DNA of 64,000 nucleotides from Pseudomonas sp. R76 (GTDB lineage: Bacteria > Pseudomonadota > Gammaproteobacteria > Pseudomonadales > Pseudomonadaceae), in assembly GCF_009834565.1 (NCBI RefSeq), contig NZ_CP019428.1, forward strand, positions 4,278,001-4,342,000, in the 5' to 3' direction. Positions within the stretch are counted from its first letter, which is position 1, and every line of letters begins with the position of its first letter. The notes below the pieces were generated by a model. The model had not been told where the DNA came from. It was given only the letters and a program-made list of their open reading frames with translations, and did no database searches. Positions 1 through 8,211 of the stretch are shown here, in pieces. Both the position numbers and the translations under genes were made by a program.

Positions 1-92
1 TTGATCCAAATGCACAGCGCCCCTTGGCAAGCCGGTGCATGGGCCCTACCCTAGTCGACGAACCCTGCACACGGTCTGTTGTCTGTTGCCCC

Positions 93-1223
93 ATGCGTAA
101 ACTTCTAGCCTTCACCCTCGTCATGGCCCTGGTTGCCGCCACCACCGCGTATCTGGTCTGGACCCAGGAGCGCCCTGTGGCGCATTACCTGTCGGACCTG
201 CGCATCACTTTGGCCGTCAATGAAGGCCAGCCCGCTGATCGTGGCAACTTGCTGGGTATCCAGCCGGAGCTGTTCCCCGCCGATTATCAGAGCCTGGAAC
301 GCCTGCACCTGAAGCTGGCGGCTTATCTGCAAAAGGCTCGGGACCAAGGGTTGATCAACAGCAAGACCATCGTCGTGCTGCCGGAACACATCGGCACCTG
401 GCTGATGCTCAGCGGCGAGAAGAACGAGCTGTATCAGGCGGTCCATTTAAAGGACGCGATGAACTGGCTGTCAGCCAGCAACCCGCTGCAGTTCGCACGC
501 GCGTGGATCAGCGCCAAGGGCGATAACCGCATGGAAGACGCCTACCTGCGCATGAAAGCGCCCGCCATGGCGCGCGACTATCAGGTGCTGTTCGGCGGGT
601 TGGCCAAAGAGTTTGGCGTGACGCTGGTGGCCGGCTCCATCGCCCTGCCCAACCCGACCGTCGAACAAGGGCAACTGCACATTGGCCATGGCGCGCTGTA
701 CAACGCCAGCCTGGTGTTTGGTGCCGATGGCTTGCCGGTGGGCCAGCCACAGCGCCAGTTCTATCCGATCTACGATGAGCGCGGCTTTATCGAACCGGGC
801 GATGAAAACCTCGTCAGCGTGGTCGATACCCCGGCCGGGCGCCTGGGCATCCTGATCGGCAGCGACAGCTGGTACCCGGACAACTACCGCAAACTCAACG
901 AGCAAGGCGCGCAATTGGTCGCCGTGCCTGCCTTTGTGACCGGCCGCGAGACGTGGGACCGCCCATGGCGCGGTTTCAAAAGCGTTTCGACACCGCCCGA
1001 AATCAGCCTCAAACCCGAAGAGCTCAGCGAAGGCGAAGCCTGGCGTCGCCTCACGCTGATCAGCCAGCAACCCATCAGCCAGGCCACTGCCGGCATGAGC
1101 GTGTTCCTGCGCGGGCAGTTCTGGGATCTGGGCACTGCCGGGCACAGCTTTCTCAGCAGCAACGGGCAAATCAATGCCGACAGCGGTGCCCGTGGCGCGC
1201 GCCTGCTGAATATCTGGTTGTAG
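93..1223 (+). CDS. Nitrilase-fold (carbon-nitrogen hydrolase) protein, probably inactive
   Basis: 376 residues. I chose the ATG at 93 because it begins a good signal-anchor (MRKLL then about 18 hydrophobic residues); the frame is open further upstream but that part does not resemble protein. The body resembles the carbon-nitrogen hydrolase fold: a VVLPEH segment (about residues 103-108) fits the catalytic Glu region, and a YNASLVFGADG segment fits the conserved strand before the catalytic Lys. The usual I-C-Y/W-D nucleophile motif is replaced by IGSD in the segment GILIGSDSWYP, and I cannot find the Lys. By my alignment two of the three catalytic residues are missing, so it may bind rather than hydrolyse, probably on the periplasmic face of the membrane. 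An AraC regulator starts 4 bases after its stop. Substrate unknown. Confidence 0.7.
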   Translation: MRKLLAFTLVMALVAATTAYLVWTQERPVAHYLSDLRITLAVNEGQPADRGNLLGIQPELFPADYQSLERLHLKLAAYLQKARDQGLINSKTIVVLPEHIGTWLMLSGEKNELYQAVHLKDAMNWLSASNPLQFARAWISAKGDNRMEDAYLRMKAPAMARDYQVLFGGLAKEFGVTLVAGSIALPNPTVEQGQLHIGHGALYNASLVFGADGLPVGQPQRQFYPIYDERGFIEPGDENLVSVVDTPAGRLGILIGSDSWYPDNYRKLNEQGAQLVAVPAFVTGRETWDRPWRGFKSVSTPPEISLKPEELSEGEAWRRLTLISQQPISQATAGMSVFLRGQFWDLGTAGHSFLSSNGQINADSGARGARLLNIWL

Positions 1224-1227
1224 CGTC

Positions 1228-2262
1228 TTGAAGCCGGTGCGCCTTGGCGATCTGTCGGTGGGTTTCGTGCACACCTTGGCGGATGCTATTCAAAGCCACG
1301 GCCTGGACCCGCAACCGTTGCTCCTGCAATACGGCCTTGACCCGGCACGCTTGGCAGAAGCCGGCGCACGCTTGTCGATCCCGCGCTATATGCGCCTGGG
1401 CCACGCAGCCATCCAGCTCACCGGCGACCCAGGCCTGGGCCTGCGCATGGGCCAGCTCAGCCGTTTGAGCCAGGCAGGTCTGGCAGGCGTCACCGCCGCA
1501 CAAGCGCCCAACGTGCGTGAAGCGGCGCGTGCCTTGACCCGTTTTGAAGCGCTGTACGGCTCCAATTACCGCGGGCAATCGAGTTTTCACGAGGATGCCG
1601 AAGGCGCCTGGCTGCGGTTTTATTCCATCAGCCCGTACAACGCCTATAACCGCTTTGTGGTGGATTCGATCATCGCCGGCTGGCTGCAGCAGTTATCCAG
1701 CGTGGCGCTGCAACCGGTGCAGGCGCAGCGCATCGACATCGAATTTGAAGCCCCCGAGTACAGCGAACACTACAGCGTGCTGGGCGACAGCCCGGTGAGC
1801 TTCGGCGCCGAGGCCAATCAACTGCGCCTGAGCCAAAACACGTTGGCACTGCGTAACCCGCAGCATTGCCCGAGTACCTGGCAGCTGTTGTTGAAGTTGT
1901 GTGAAGCAGAGTTGGAGCAGTTGACGCGCACCCGCAGCTTGCGCGAGCGCATTACCCGTTTGCTCGGGCCGATGCTCAATGGTGGCCGGGAACCCGACCT
2001 GGAAGAAGTGGCGGCACGCTTGAAGCTGCCGACCTGGACGCTGCGCCGCAAACTGGCCGATGAAGGCACGCAGTTTCGCGCGATTCTCAACGACACCCGC
2101 CGCGATTTGGCCATGACCTACATTCGCGATACGGAGCTGGCGTTCGGCGAGATCGCCTACTTGCTCGGGTTTGCCTCAGCCCAGGCGTTTCAACGGGCGT
2201 TCAGGCGGTGGAACAACCAGACCCCAGGGGAATTTCGCCGCAGTCAGCGGCATTCCGCCTGA
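1228..2262 (+). CDS. AraC family transcriptional regulator
   Basis: 344 residues with a TTG start four bases after the preceding stop, so probably co-transcribed and perhaps translationally coupled. The N-terminal ~200 residues match the arabinose-binding-like domain of the OruR/ArgR-type AraC group (the segment GDPGLGLRMGQLSRLSQAGLAG is typical). The C-terminal ~90 residues hold two helix-turn-helix units: a first one around LEEVAARLKLPTWTLRRKL and the family signature around IAYLLGFASAQAFQRAF. It should sense a small molecule and activate nearby or distant catabolic genes. The adjacent nitrilase-fold gene is the obvious candidate partner, but the sequence does not reveal the ligand. Confidence 0.88.
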   Translation: MKPVRLGDLSVGFVHTLADAIQSHGLDPQPLLLQYGLDPARLAEAGARLSIPRYMRLGHAAIQLTGDPGLGLRMGQLSRLSQAGLAGVTAAQAPNVREAARALTRFEALYGSNYRGQSSFHEDAEGAWLRFYSISPYNAYNRFVVDSIIAGWLQQLSSVALQPVQAQRIDIEFEAPEYSEHYSVLGDSPVSFGAEANQLRLSQNTLALRNPQHCPSTWQLLLKLCEAELEQLTRTRSLRERITRLLGPMLNGGREPDLEEVAARLKLPTWTLRRKLADEGTQFRAILNDTRRDLAMTYIRDTELAFGEIAYLLGFASAQAFQRAFRRWNNQTPGEFRRSQRHSA

Positions 2263-2270
2263 AGTCGGTG

Positions 2271-2357
2271 TTACAGCTCGGTGGCGTCATCAACCGGATC
2301 CAGCGGATCCAACTCAAACGCGTGGTACTCCAGCAGTTCTTCTTGGTAATCGTCCAT
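2271..2357 (-). CDS. 28-residue acidic peptide
   Basis: A short minus-strand reading frame, ATG at 2357 to TAA at 2271, preceded by a strong Shine-Dalgarno (AAGGAG, 7 bases before the ATG). The peptide is MDDYQEELLEYHAF, then ELDPLDPVDD, then ATEL. It is very acidic (ten Asp/Glu in 28) and has no signal or membrane segment. The ribosome site, full stop codon and non-random composition argue that it is translated. It lies convergent to the AraC gene (9 bases between stop codons). I do not recognise a family or function; an acidic partner or mimic peptide would be a guess. Confidence 0.6.
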   Translation of the reverse strand: MDDYQEELLEYHAFELDPLDPVDDATEL

Positions 2358-2519
2358 GGTGGACTCCTTGTGGTTTTAAAGCAGCTGCCAATAAATGACC
2401 TGCACAGCCAGCCTAAAGTGCCGTGATGACGAAAAAATGTCGGCGCCATGACGTTCCTGCACTTCAGGATAAAACGTAGCAGCGTTGCCTTGATTTAGCA
2501 CCTGGGTGTTTAGGTGCGA

Positions 2520-2545
2520 TTGCAATCATTGCAATTGCAACAACA
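2520..2545. promoter_or_regulatory. Candidate operator upstream of the E1-like gene
   Basis: A perfect 12-bp palindrome TTGCAATTGCAA at 2529-2540 preceded by a half-copy TTGCAAT at 2520. It lies about 50 bp before the start at 2588. The same palindrome occurs at 4255-4266 before the aceE paralogue, with a half-site at 4214. A MarR-family gene sits between the two targets, so it is the likely binder (inference). Confidence 0.5.
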
Positions 2546-2587
2546 TTTCCATTAGGGTACGAACCTCTGTTGCAAGGAGCTCGTCCC

Positions 2588-3589
2588 ATGCCCGCCTCTA
2601 CCGCCCATGCCGCCCAACGCTGTATCGACGCACTCAGCACGGCTGCGCACTCAAGCAGTTCGCCGCTGTACACGGTCATGACCATGGCCAACACCCTGGA
2701 ACTCAGCCGCCAGGCCTGGGTGATCCGCGGTCAGTCACGCTCCCGCCGTGTGGGCGGCTGGCCGGTTTGGTTCGCACGCAACACCGCTGAAAAACCCATG
2801 TTGTACCTGCACAGCGCGGCGTCGTCGGCGCAGTTATGTGCACTGTCGGACGAGACCGCGCAGCGCGGCATCCTGTGCAACGACATCGAAAACCAACCGT
2901 CTGCATGGCCCAGGGGCACGCAACCGTCGCTGCCGTTATGGCTGGCCACCCACCCGCGCTGCACGCCGTATGACCCGGCGTCCGGCGCGGAAGCCCGCGC
3001 GATTGTGCTGGCGGGTTTGCGCACGCTGTATGTCGAGGGCAAGCCTGGGTTTTATTACCTGGCGCTGCACGACCAGGACAGCGCGGTGACGCTGGATGCA
3101 CAGGATCGCGACGATGCCCTCAAGGGGATGTACCCGATCCAACGTCGCCAAGGGCAGGTGCGATTGCTCGGTGCCGGCCGGGCGCTGGTGGAAGTTGCCG
3201 AGGCTGCACAGTTGCTGGAACAGGACTGGAACATCACGGCGCAGCTGTGGAGCTGCCCCAGCTACACACGACTGGCGCGCGAAGCGGCCGCGGCCGAACG
3301 CTGGAATCGACTGCACCCCACGGCGCCCAGGCAGAGCTGCCATTTACGTGAGTGCCTGAGCGGCAGCAGCGCGCCGGTGATTGCCGTCACCGGTTATCCG
3401 CAGGCGATTGTCGATCAGCTGGCGGCGCATGTGGAGGCGCGTTTTGTCGCGCTCGGCGCGGGTTCGGTGCAGGCGTCTGCGCCCAGCTGTTACTGGATTG
3501 TGGTGTGTGCGTTAAGGGCGTTGGTGGATGAGGGATGTATGGATGCGCGGCAGGTAGAAAAGGCGATGGATCGGTATGCACTCAACTGA
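2588..3589 (+). CDS. Truncated pyruvate dehydrogenase E1-like protein
   Basis: 333 residues; the start is the ATG at 2588 behind AAGGAG. The last ~200 residues align with the C-terminal part of homodimeric pyruvate dehydrogenase E1: DDALKGMYPI, the VRLLGAGRALVEV strand, LWSCPSYTRLAREA, AAERWNRLHP and the final ALRALVDEGCMD all have counterparts in the AceE paralogue encoded at 4330-6990. The N-terminal half resembles E1 residues of roughly 560-690 only weakly. The thiamine-pyrophosphate motif domain is absent, and the E1 segment QHDDGHS is replaced by LCNDIENQP. It therefore cannot be a complete E1 and is probably non-catalytic; it could modulate the E1/E2 complex. It shares the TTGCAATTGCAA upstream element with the aceE paralogue. 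Confidence 0.72.
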   Translation: MPASTAHAAQRCIDALSTAAHSSSSPLYTVMTMANTLELSRQAWVIRGQSRSRRVGGWPVWFARNTAEKPMLYLHSAASSAQLCALSDETAQRGILCNDIENQPSAWPRGTQPSLPLWLATHPRCTPYDPASGAEARAIVLAGLRTLYVEGKPGFYYLALHDQDSAVTLDAQDRDDALKGMYPIQRRQGQVRLLGAGRALVEVAEAAQLLEQDWNITAQLWSCPSYTRLAREAAAAERWNRLHPTAPRQSCHLRECLSGSSAPVIAVTGYPQAIVDQLAAHVEARFVALGAGSVQASAPSCYWIVVCALRALVDEGCMDARQVEKAMDRYALN

Positions 3590-3607
3590 AGGGAGAAACC
3601 GTCAATG

Positions 3608-3694
3608 GTGGGAGCTGGCTTGCCTGCGATAGCGCAGTGTCAGGCACTGCATCTTATGCTGATGTACCGCTATCGCAGGCAAGCCAGCTCCCAC
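3608..3694. repeat. Paired REP element (REPIN-like)
   Basis: Two inverted copies of the 23-base REP core (GTGGGAGCTGGCTTGCC plus TGCGAT) facing each other around a ~40-bp variable centre. It lies between the convergent E1-like and marR genes. Confidence 0.9.
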
Positions 3695-3713
3695 ATTGAA
3701 TCTTCATTGGGTC

Positions 3714-4184
3714 TTAAATCTTGCGTCGCCCTCGAACCTGCACGCCCGCCTCCACGGCCAGCCCCGCCGCGCGCTCCAGGGTGTCGGCAAACAGCTGGCG
3801 CTGCTCGGGCTCGATTTGCGACAGGAACAGCTCGTCCACAGTGCTTTCGTAGATCGTCCACATCTTTTTACGCAACACCCGACCCGCGTCGGTGATCGAG
3901 GCAAACGCCGCACGGCCGTCGCCGTCAGAACGCGAACGCACCACCAGGCCGTCTTTTTCCAGGCGGTCCACCAGGCGTGTCAGGTTGTAGCGCTCAATCG
4001 CCAGCACGTCGGCCAATTCGTGCATACGGCGGGTGCCATCCGGGCCACTTTCCAGGCCCCACAAGGCGTCATACCAGGCATATGGCGGCAGGTCCGCCTG
4101 CGCCAAACGGCGTTCGATTTCACGGATGACCGTCCTGTGGGCCCTGACAAAACGGAACCATACATCAGGCTCTTTCGACGACAT
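3714..4184 (-). CDS. MarR family transcriptional regulator
   Basis: 156 residues from the ATG at 4184 (MSSKEPDVW); an in-frame TTG at 4208 is possible but has no ribosome site. It is a winged-helix MarR protein: the recognition region reads MHELADVLAIERYNLTRLVDRLEKDGLV (about residues 54-81), followed by the wing RSRSDGDGRAAFASITDAG. The gene is divergent from the aceE paralogue, and the 145 bp between them hold the palindrome TTGCAATTGCAA plus a half-site. MarR proteins usually repress their own divergent promoter and are released by small ligands. Its inferred regulon is both E1-type genes here. Confidence 0.88.
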   Translation of the reverse strand: MSSKEPDVWFRFVRAHRTVIREIERRLAQADLPPYAWYDALWGLESGPDGTRRMHELADVLAIERYNLTRLVDRLEKDGLVVRSRSDGDGRAAFASITDAGRVLRKKMWTIYESTVDELFLSQIEPEQRQLFADTLERAAGLAVEAGVQVRGRRKI

Positions 4185-4213
4185 GCAACACCATCCGGGG
4201 AATTTCAAGAAGG

Positions 4214-4266
4214 TTGCAATAGTAGCTCATCCCGCGCTAGATTCAGGCATATCGTTGCAATTGCAA
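4214..4266. promoter_or_regulatory. Candidate MarR operator region upstream of the aceE paralogue
   Basis: Half-site TTGCAAT at 4214-4220 and full palindrome TTGCAATTGCAA at 4255-4266, between the divergent marR and aceE-like genes. It matches the element at 2520-2540 upstream of the second E1-like gene. Confidence 0.5.
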
Positions 4267-4329
4267 CTACATTGGCGCTACTCCCACAAGGAGCTCGCCG
4301 CTTGAAATCCGCCTACCCTGGAGCCTCAC

Positions 4330-6990
4330 ATGACCCCGAATAACGCAGTAAGACTGGACGACGATCCACAGGAAACCCGCGAATGGCTGGAGTCCATCGA
4401 ATCGGTGCTGTCCACCGAAGGCCGCCCGCGCGCCCACTACCTGATTGATCAGTTGCTGGATTTCGACGTTGCGCGCCATGGAGACTTCTACGGGCGGGTG
4501 ACCACGCCTTACGTCAACACCATCCCGGTTGACCGCCAGTTGCCCTACCCTGGCAACCTCGCCATCGAGCGGCGCACCAATGCGTTTATTCGCTGGAACG
4601 CCATGGCCATGGTGCTGCGCGCAGGCAAACATTCCGGTGTGGGTGGGCATATCGCGACCTATGCGTCAGCCGCCGTGCTGTACGACGTAGGCTTCGACCA
4701 TTTCTTCCGTGGGCGCACCGACACGTTCGACGGTGACCTGGTGTACATCCAGGGTCACTCCTCGCCGGGCATCTACGGCCGCGCCTACCTGGAAGGCCGC
4801 ATCAGCGAAGCTCAGCTGGACAACTTCCGCCGCGAGGCCGCTGGCGAGGGGCTGTCCTCCTACCCGCACCCACGGCTGATGCCGGACTTCTGGCAATTCC
4901 CTACTGTGTCCATGGGCCTCGGGCCGATCACCGCGGCTTACCAGGCGCGCTTCATGCGTTACCTGGAGTTTCGTGACCTCAAGCAACACCAAGGCCGCAA
5001 AGTGTGGGCATTCCTCGGTGACGGCGAAATGGACCAGCCGGAATCCCTGGCGGCGATCTCCCTGGCCGGTCGCGAGAAACTCGACAACCTGATCTTCGTG
5101 GTCAACTGCAACCTGCAACGCCTGGACGGCCCGGTGCGCGGCAATGCCAAAGTCATCCAGGAATTCGAAAGCCTGTACCGCGCTGCCGGCTGGAACGTGA
5201 TCAAGGTGATCTGGGGTGGTGGCTGGGACGCGCTGCTGGAAAAAGACCAGAGCGGCCTGCTGCGCCAGCGCATGATGGAATGCGTGGACGGCGACTATCA
5301 GAACTACAAATCGCAGAACGGCGCCTATGTACGCGAACACTTCTTCGGCAAATACCCGGAGTTGCTGGCACTGGTTGCGGACATGTCCGACGACGAAATC
5401 TGGAAACTCTCACGCGGTGGGCATGACCCGGACAAGGTCTACAACGCCTACGCGGCCGCCGTGCGCCATAAGGGCCAGCCGACGGTGATCCTGGCCAAGA
5501 CCGTCAAGGGCTTTGGCATGGGCGAAGCCGGCGAAGGCCAGAACATCAACCACCAGTTGAAGAAGATGGGCGCCGAGGCCGTAAAAGCCTTCCGCGATCG
5601 CTTCGGGCTGGAAGTGGCGGATGACCAACTCGACGAAATCCCCTACCTCAAACCCGCCGCCGACAGTGAAGAGGCGCGTTATTTCGCCGCCAGGCGCCAG
5701 GCCTTGGGCGGCTATGTGCCCGCGCGCCACACGGCCGTCGAGTCATTACAGATCCCCGAACTGAGCGCCTTTGCCACCCAGCTGAAAGACACGGGCGAGC
5801 GCGCCATCTCCACCACCATGGCGTTCGTGCGCATCCTCGGCACGCTGCTCAAGGATCCGCACCTGGGCAAGCTGATCGTACCCATCGTGCCGGATGAGTC
5901 GCGCACCTTCGGCATGGAAAGCCTGTTCCGTCAGATCGGCATCCACTCTGCTGTAGGCCAGCTCTATACCCCACAGGATGCCGGGCAACTGAGCTACTAC
6001 AAGGAGAGCAAAGACGGACAGATCATGCAGGAAGGCCTGAATGAATCCGGCGCCATTTCCTCGTGGATCGCGGCGAGTACGTCCTACAGCAACCACGGCC
6101 TGATGACCGTGCCGTTCTACATTTTCTACTCGATGTTCGGCTTCCAACGGGTCGGCGACCTGGCGTGGGCGGCCGGCGATGCGCGGGCGCGTGGTTTCCT
6201 GCTCGGCGCTACGGCCGGGCGCACGACATTGATGGGCGAAGGCTTGCAGCATGACGACGGCCACAGCCACATTCTGTCGTCGGTCATTCCGTGCTGTGTG
6301 TCGTATGACCCGACCTTTGCCTACGAGCTGGCGGTGATTATTCGCGAGGGCATGCGGCGCATGTATGTCGAGCAGGAGGACATTTACTACTACATCACCC
6401 TGCTCAACGAAAACTACCCGCACCCGGCGATGCCCGAAGGCGTGGAGGATGGCATTCTCAAGGGCATGTATCCGCTGAGCCGCCACCCGCAAGCGCAGGT
6501 GCAACTGATGGGCAGTGGTTCGATTTTGCGCGAAGTGATCGCCGCCGCCGACTTGCTCGCCAAGGACTTCGGCATACACAGCGACGTGTGGAGCGTCACC
6601 AGCCTGACCGAGTTGCGCCGAGACGGGCACGCGGCGGAGCGCTGGAACCTGCTGCACCCGCTGAGCGAGCCGCGCAGCAGCTACGTCGAGGAATGCCTCG
6701 CCGGGCACACCGGGCCGGTGGTGGTCGCCACGGACTACATGAAATTATTCGCCGACCAGATTCGCCCCTTCGTCCACGCCCGCCGCTTTGTGGCGCTGGG
6801 CACCGATGGTTTCGGGCAATCGGACACCCGGGAAACCTTGCGCGAGTTCTTTGAGGTGGATCGCCACTTCATCGTCCTCGCCGCTTTAAAAGCGCTGGCG
6901 GATGACGGCGTGATCGGGCGCGATAAAGTCAGTGAAGCGATCAACCGCTACGGGATCAACGTCGACAAGGCGAACCCCGTAGCGGTCTGA
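4330..6990 (+). CDS. aceE: Pyruvate dehydrogenase E1, homodimeric type (AceE paralogue)
   Basis: 886 residues, the usual length of the homodimeric 2-oxoacid dehydrogenase E1. It decarboxylates pyruvate or a close 2-oxoacid with thiamine pyrophosphate and passes the acyl group to a lipoyl E2. The TPP motif runs from GDGEMDQPES to NCNLQRLDGPV (about residues 230-265). The active-site histidine segment is GLQHDDGHSH (about 637-646), and ETFGMESLF-type contacts are kept in RTFGMESLFRQ. No E2 or E3 gene adjoins it, so it is probably an accessory isozyme rather than the housekeeping aceE. MdeB (2-oxobutyrate dehydrogenase of methionine catabolism) belongs to the same family, but no methionine gamma-lyase gene is present. 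Likely controlled by the divergent MarR gene. Confidence 0.9.
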   Translation: MTPNNAVRLDDDPQETREWLESIESVLSTEGRPRAHYLIDQLLDFDVARHGDFYGRVTTPYVNTIPVDRQLPYPGNLAIERRTNAFIRWNAMAMVLRAGKHSGVGGHIATYASAAVLYDVGFDHFFRGRTDTFDGDLVYIQGHSSPGIYGRAYLEGRISEAQLDNFRREAAGEGLSSYPHPRLMPDFWQFPTVSMGLGPITAAYQARFMRYLEFRDLKQHQGRKVWAFLGDGEMDQPESLAAISLAGREKLDNLIFVVNCNLQRLDGPVRGNAKVIQEFESLYRAAGWNVIKVIWGGGWDALLEKDQSGLLRQRMMECVDGDYQNYKSQNGAYVREHFFGKYPELLALVADMSDDEIWKLSRGGHDPDKVYNAYAAAVRHKGQPTVILAKTVKGFGMGEAGEGQNINHQLKKMGAEAVKAFRDRFGLEVADDQLDEIPYLKPAADSEEARYFAARRQALGGYVPARHTAVESLQIPELSAFATQLKDTGERAISTTMAFVRILGTLLKDPHLGKLIVPIVPDESRTFGMESLFRQIGIHSAVGQLYTPQDAGQLSYYKESKDGQIMQEGLNESGAISSWIAASTSYSNHGLMTVPFYIFYSMFGFQRVGDLAWAAGDARARGFLLGATAGRTTLMGEGLQHDDGHSHILSSVIPCCVSYDPTFAYELAVIIREGMRRMYVEQEDIYYYITLLNENYPHPAMPEGVEDGILKGMYPLSRHPQAQVQLMGSGSILREVIAAADLLAKDFGIHSDVWSVTSLTELRRDGHAAERWNLLHPLSEPRSSYVEECLAGHTGPVVVATDYMKLFADQIRPFVHARRFVALGTDGFGQSDTRETLREFFEVDRHFIVLAALKALADDGVIGRDKVSEAINRYGINVDKANPVAV

Positions 6991-6991
6991 G

Positions 6992-7795
6992 TTACTGCGC
7001 AGGCGTCGGCAGCGGAGGAATCGCCTCTGTCGGCGCCGGCAAGGTCGGCGTGCTCGGCGTGGTCGGAGCGGGTGCTGGAGCCGGTTCGGGTTCGGCCTGT
7101 GGCGCAATCGGTGCGGCCTCCGCAGGCGGTGCCAACGGTTGCGCAGCGGCAGGCGCTGGCGTTGCGTCCTTCGGTGCCTCGACCTTCTCCGCAACCGGAG
7201 CGGCCTTGGGTTCCGGCACCCCGAGCTCAGCCTTGGGCTTTTCAGGAATGTGCTCGGCCTTCTTCACTTCCTGCGGCAGGAACACATCCACCAGCGCAAA
7301 GTAACGGTCGTAGAACTTCGGCGCCGAAACCGTCTCACTCGCCACCTTGACCATCGAGTCATCGGTGGAGCCAATCGGCATCGACACCGAGCCCAACACG
7401 CCCACACCCAGGCTCGCGGAGTTGTTGACCTTCTTCAGCGCGTAGCGATCCTGCAAGGCGTTGGCAAACATCGTCGAGTGGTTATTGCCTTTGCCATCGT
7501 TGGCGCACACCACGTTGAAGCTGATCTGCAAATGGGTCTCGCCGGTCTGCTGGAAGCTCTTGTTACCCACCACCAGCTTGGGGTCGCTGCTGGTGATGAT
7601 GTAACCCTGGCTCAACAGCGCACGTCGCGCCGCTTCACAAGCCGCCACATCGCTGACCGGGTAATCACGGGAGAACGTACCGGAGTCGTCGAAATTCTCA
7701 TGTTCATAAATAGCGGTCTTGGGTGACGAGCAGCCCGCGGCGCCCGCCAGCACCAGCGCCAGCCCGAGGCTACGCAAGTGAAATGATGTCGACAT
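6992..7795 (-). CDS. DUF2242-type lipoprotein
   Basis: 267 residues. A lipoprotein signal (LALVLAGAAGC, lipid-modified Cys at about 22) predicts export and membrane anchoring; SSP after the Cys contains no Asp, so outer-membrane sorting is expected. Residues ~25-175 form the conserved domain (SDVAACEAARRALLSQGYIITSSDPKLVVGNKSFQ), which fits DUF2242. The last ~90 residues are a low-complexity Pro/Ala/Glu tail that could span peptidoglycan or be flexible. AGGA precedes the ATG. It is convergent with the aceE paralogue, with one base between the stop codons. Function unknown. Confidence 0.8.
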   Translation of the reverse strand: MSTSFHLRSLGLALVLAGAAGCSSPKTAIYEHENFDDSGTFSRDYPVSDVAACEAARRALLSQGYIITSSDPKLVVGNKSFQQTGETHLQISFNVVCANDGKGNNHSTMFANALQDRYALKKVNNSASLGVGVLGSVSMPIGSTDDSMVKVASETVSAPKFYDRYFALVDVFLPQEVKKAEHIPEKPKAELGVPEPKAAPVAEKVEAPKDATPAPAAAQPLAPPAEAAPIAPQAEPEPAPAPAPTTPSTPTLPAPTEAIPPLPTPAQ

Positions 7796-8063
7796 TGAAA
7801 ATCCTGAGGAAAACAGTCAGGGCGGTATTGTGCAACAGAACGAGGCCTTGGCGCGCGCATTCCTGTCGGTAAAACGTCACAGGCCTACAGGACGGCGCCT
7901 GCAGGAAAAAGCCCGGCGCCCATATGGTCAATAAATACGCGCAGTTTTGCCGAGGCATGGCGACTTGATGGAGTATTGCTGCAAGGCTGGGGCGTGGGCG
8001 CCTTTGCATGGGCGGTCGTGCTATTGATGTTGTTAGCCTTGGTCGGCAGCCTGAAACGCAGCT
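7796..8063. other. Intergenic region, no supported gene
   Basis: Upstream region of the lipoprotein gene. The plus strand contains an open frame (7976-8065) encoding a hydrophobic 29-codon stretch but with no ATG, so I do not call it a gene. Nothing else recognisable. Confidence 0.6.
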
Positions 8064-8098
8064 AAAAAAAAGCCCCCGGTCCTTTACAGACCGGGGGC
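8064..8098 (-). terminator. Rho-independent terminator of ppiD
   Basis: On the minus strand, stem AGCCCCCGGTC with its complement GACCGGGGGCT, followed by eight T. It lies beyond a palindromic repeat that separates it from the ppiD stop. Confidence 0.85.
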
Positions 8099-8099
8099 T

Positions 8100-8208
8100 G
8101 ATCGTTCCCACGCTCTGCGTGGGCATGCATCCCGTGACGCTGCGCGTCACTCTACAGCGGGACGCGGAGCGTCCAAGGCGGCGTTCCCACGCAGAGCGTG
8201 GGAACGAT
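8100..8208. repeat. ~110-bp palindromic element (GATCGTTCCCACGC family), copy 1
   Basis: Begins GATCGTTCCCACGCTCTGCG and ends with the near-exact complement; inner GTGACGC and GGGACGC arms form smaller hairpins. Sits between ppiD and its terminator. Confidence 0.88.
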
Positions 8209-8211
8209 CAA

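Noticed and set aside
4330..6990. Assignment of the E1 gene as mdeB (methionine-derived 2-oxobutyrate dehydrogenase)
   Set aside because: Same family, but mdeA and an Lrp-type mdeR are absent; the neighbour is a MarR gene and a truncated E1.
7976..8065. Plus-strand frame encoding a hydrophobic stretch (QGWGVGAFAWAVVLLMLLAL) ending just before a hairpin
   Set aside because: No ATG or GTG with a ribosome site at a suitable distance, and the T-run shows that the terminator serves the opposite strand (ppiD).
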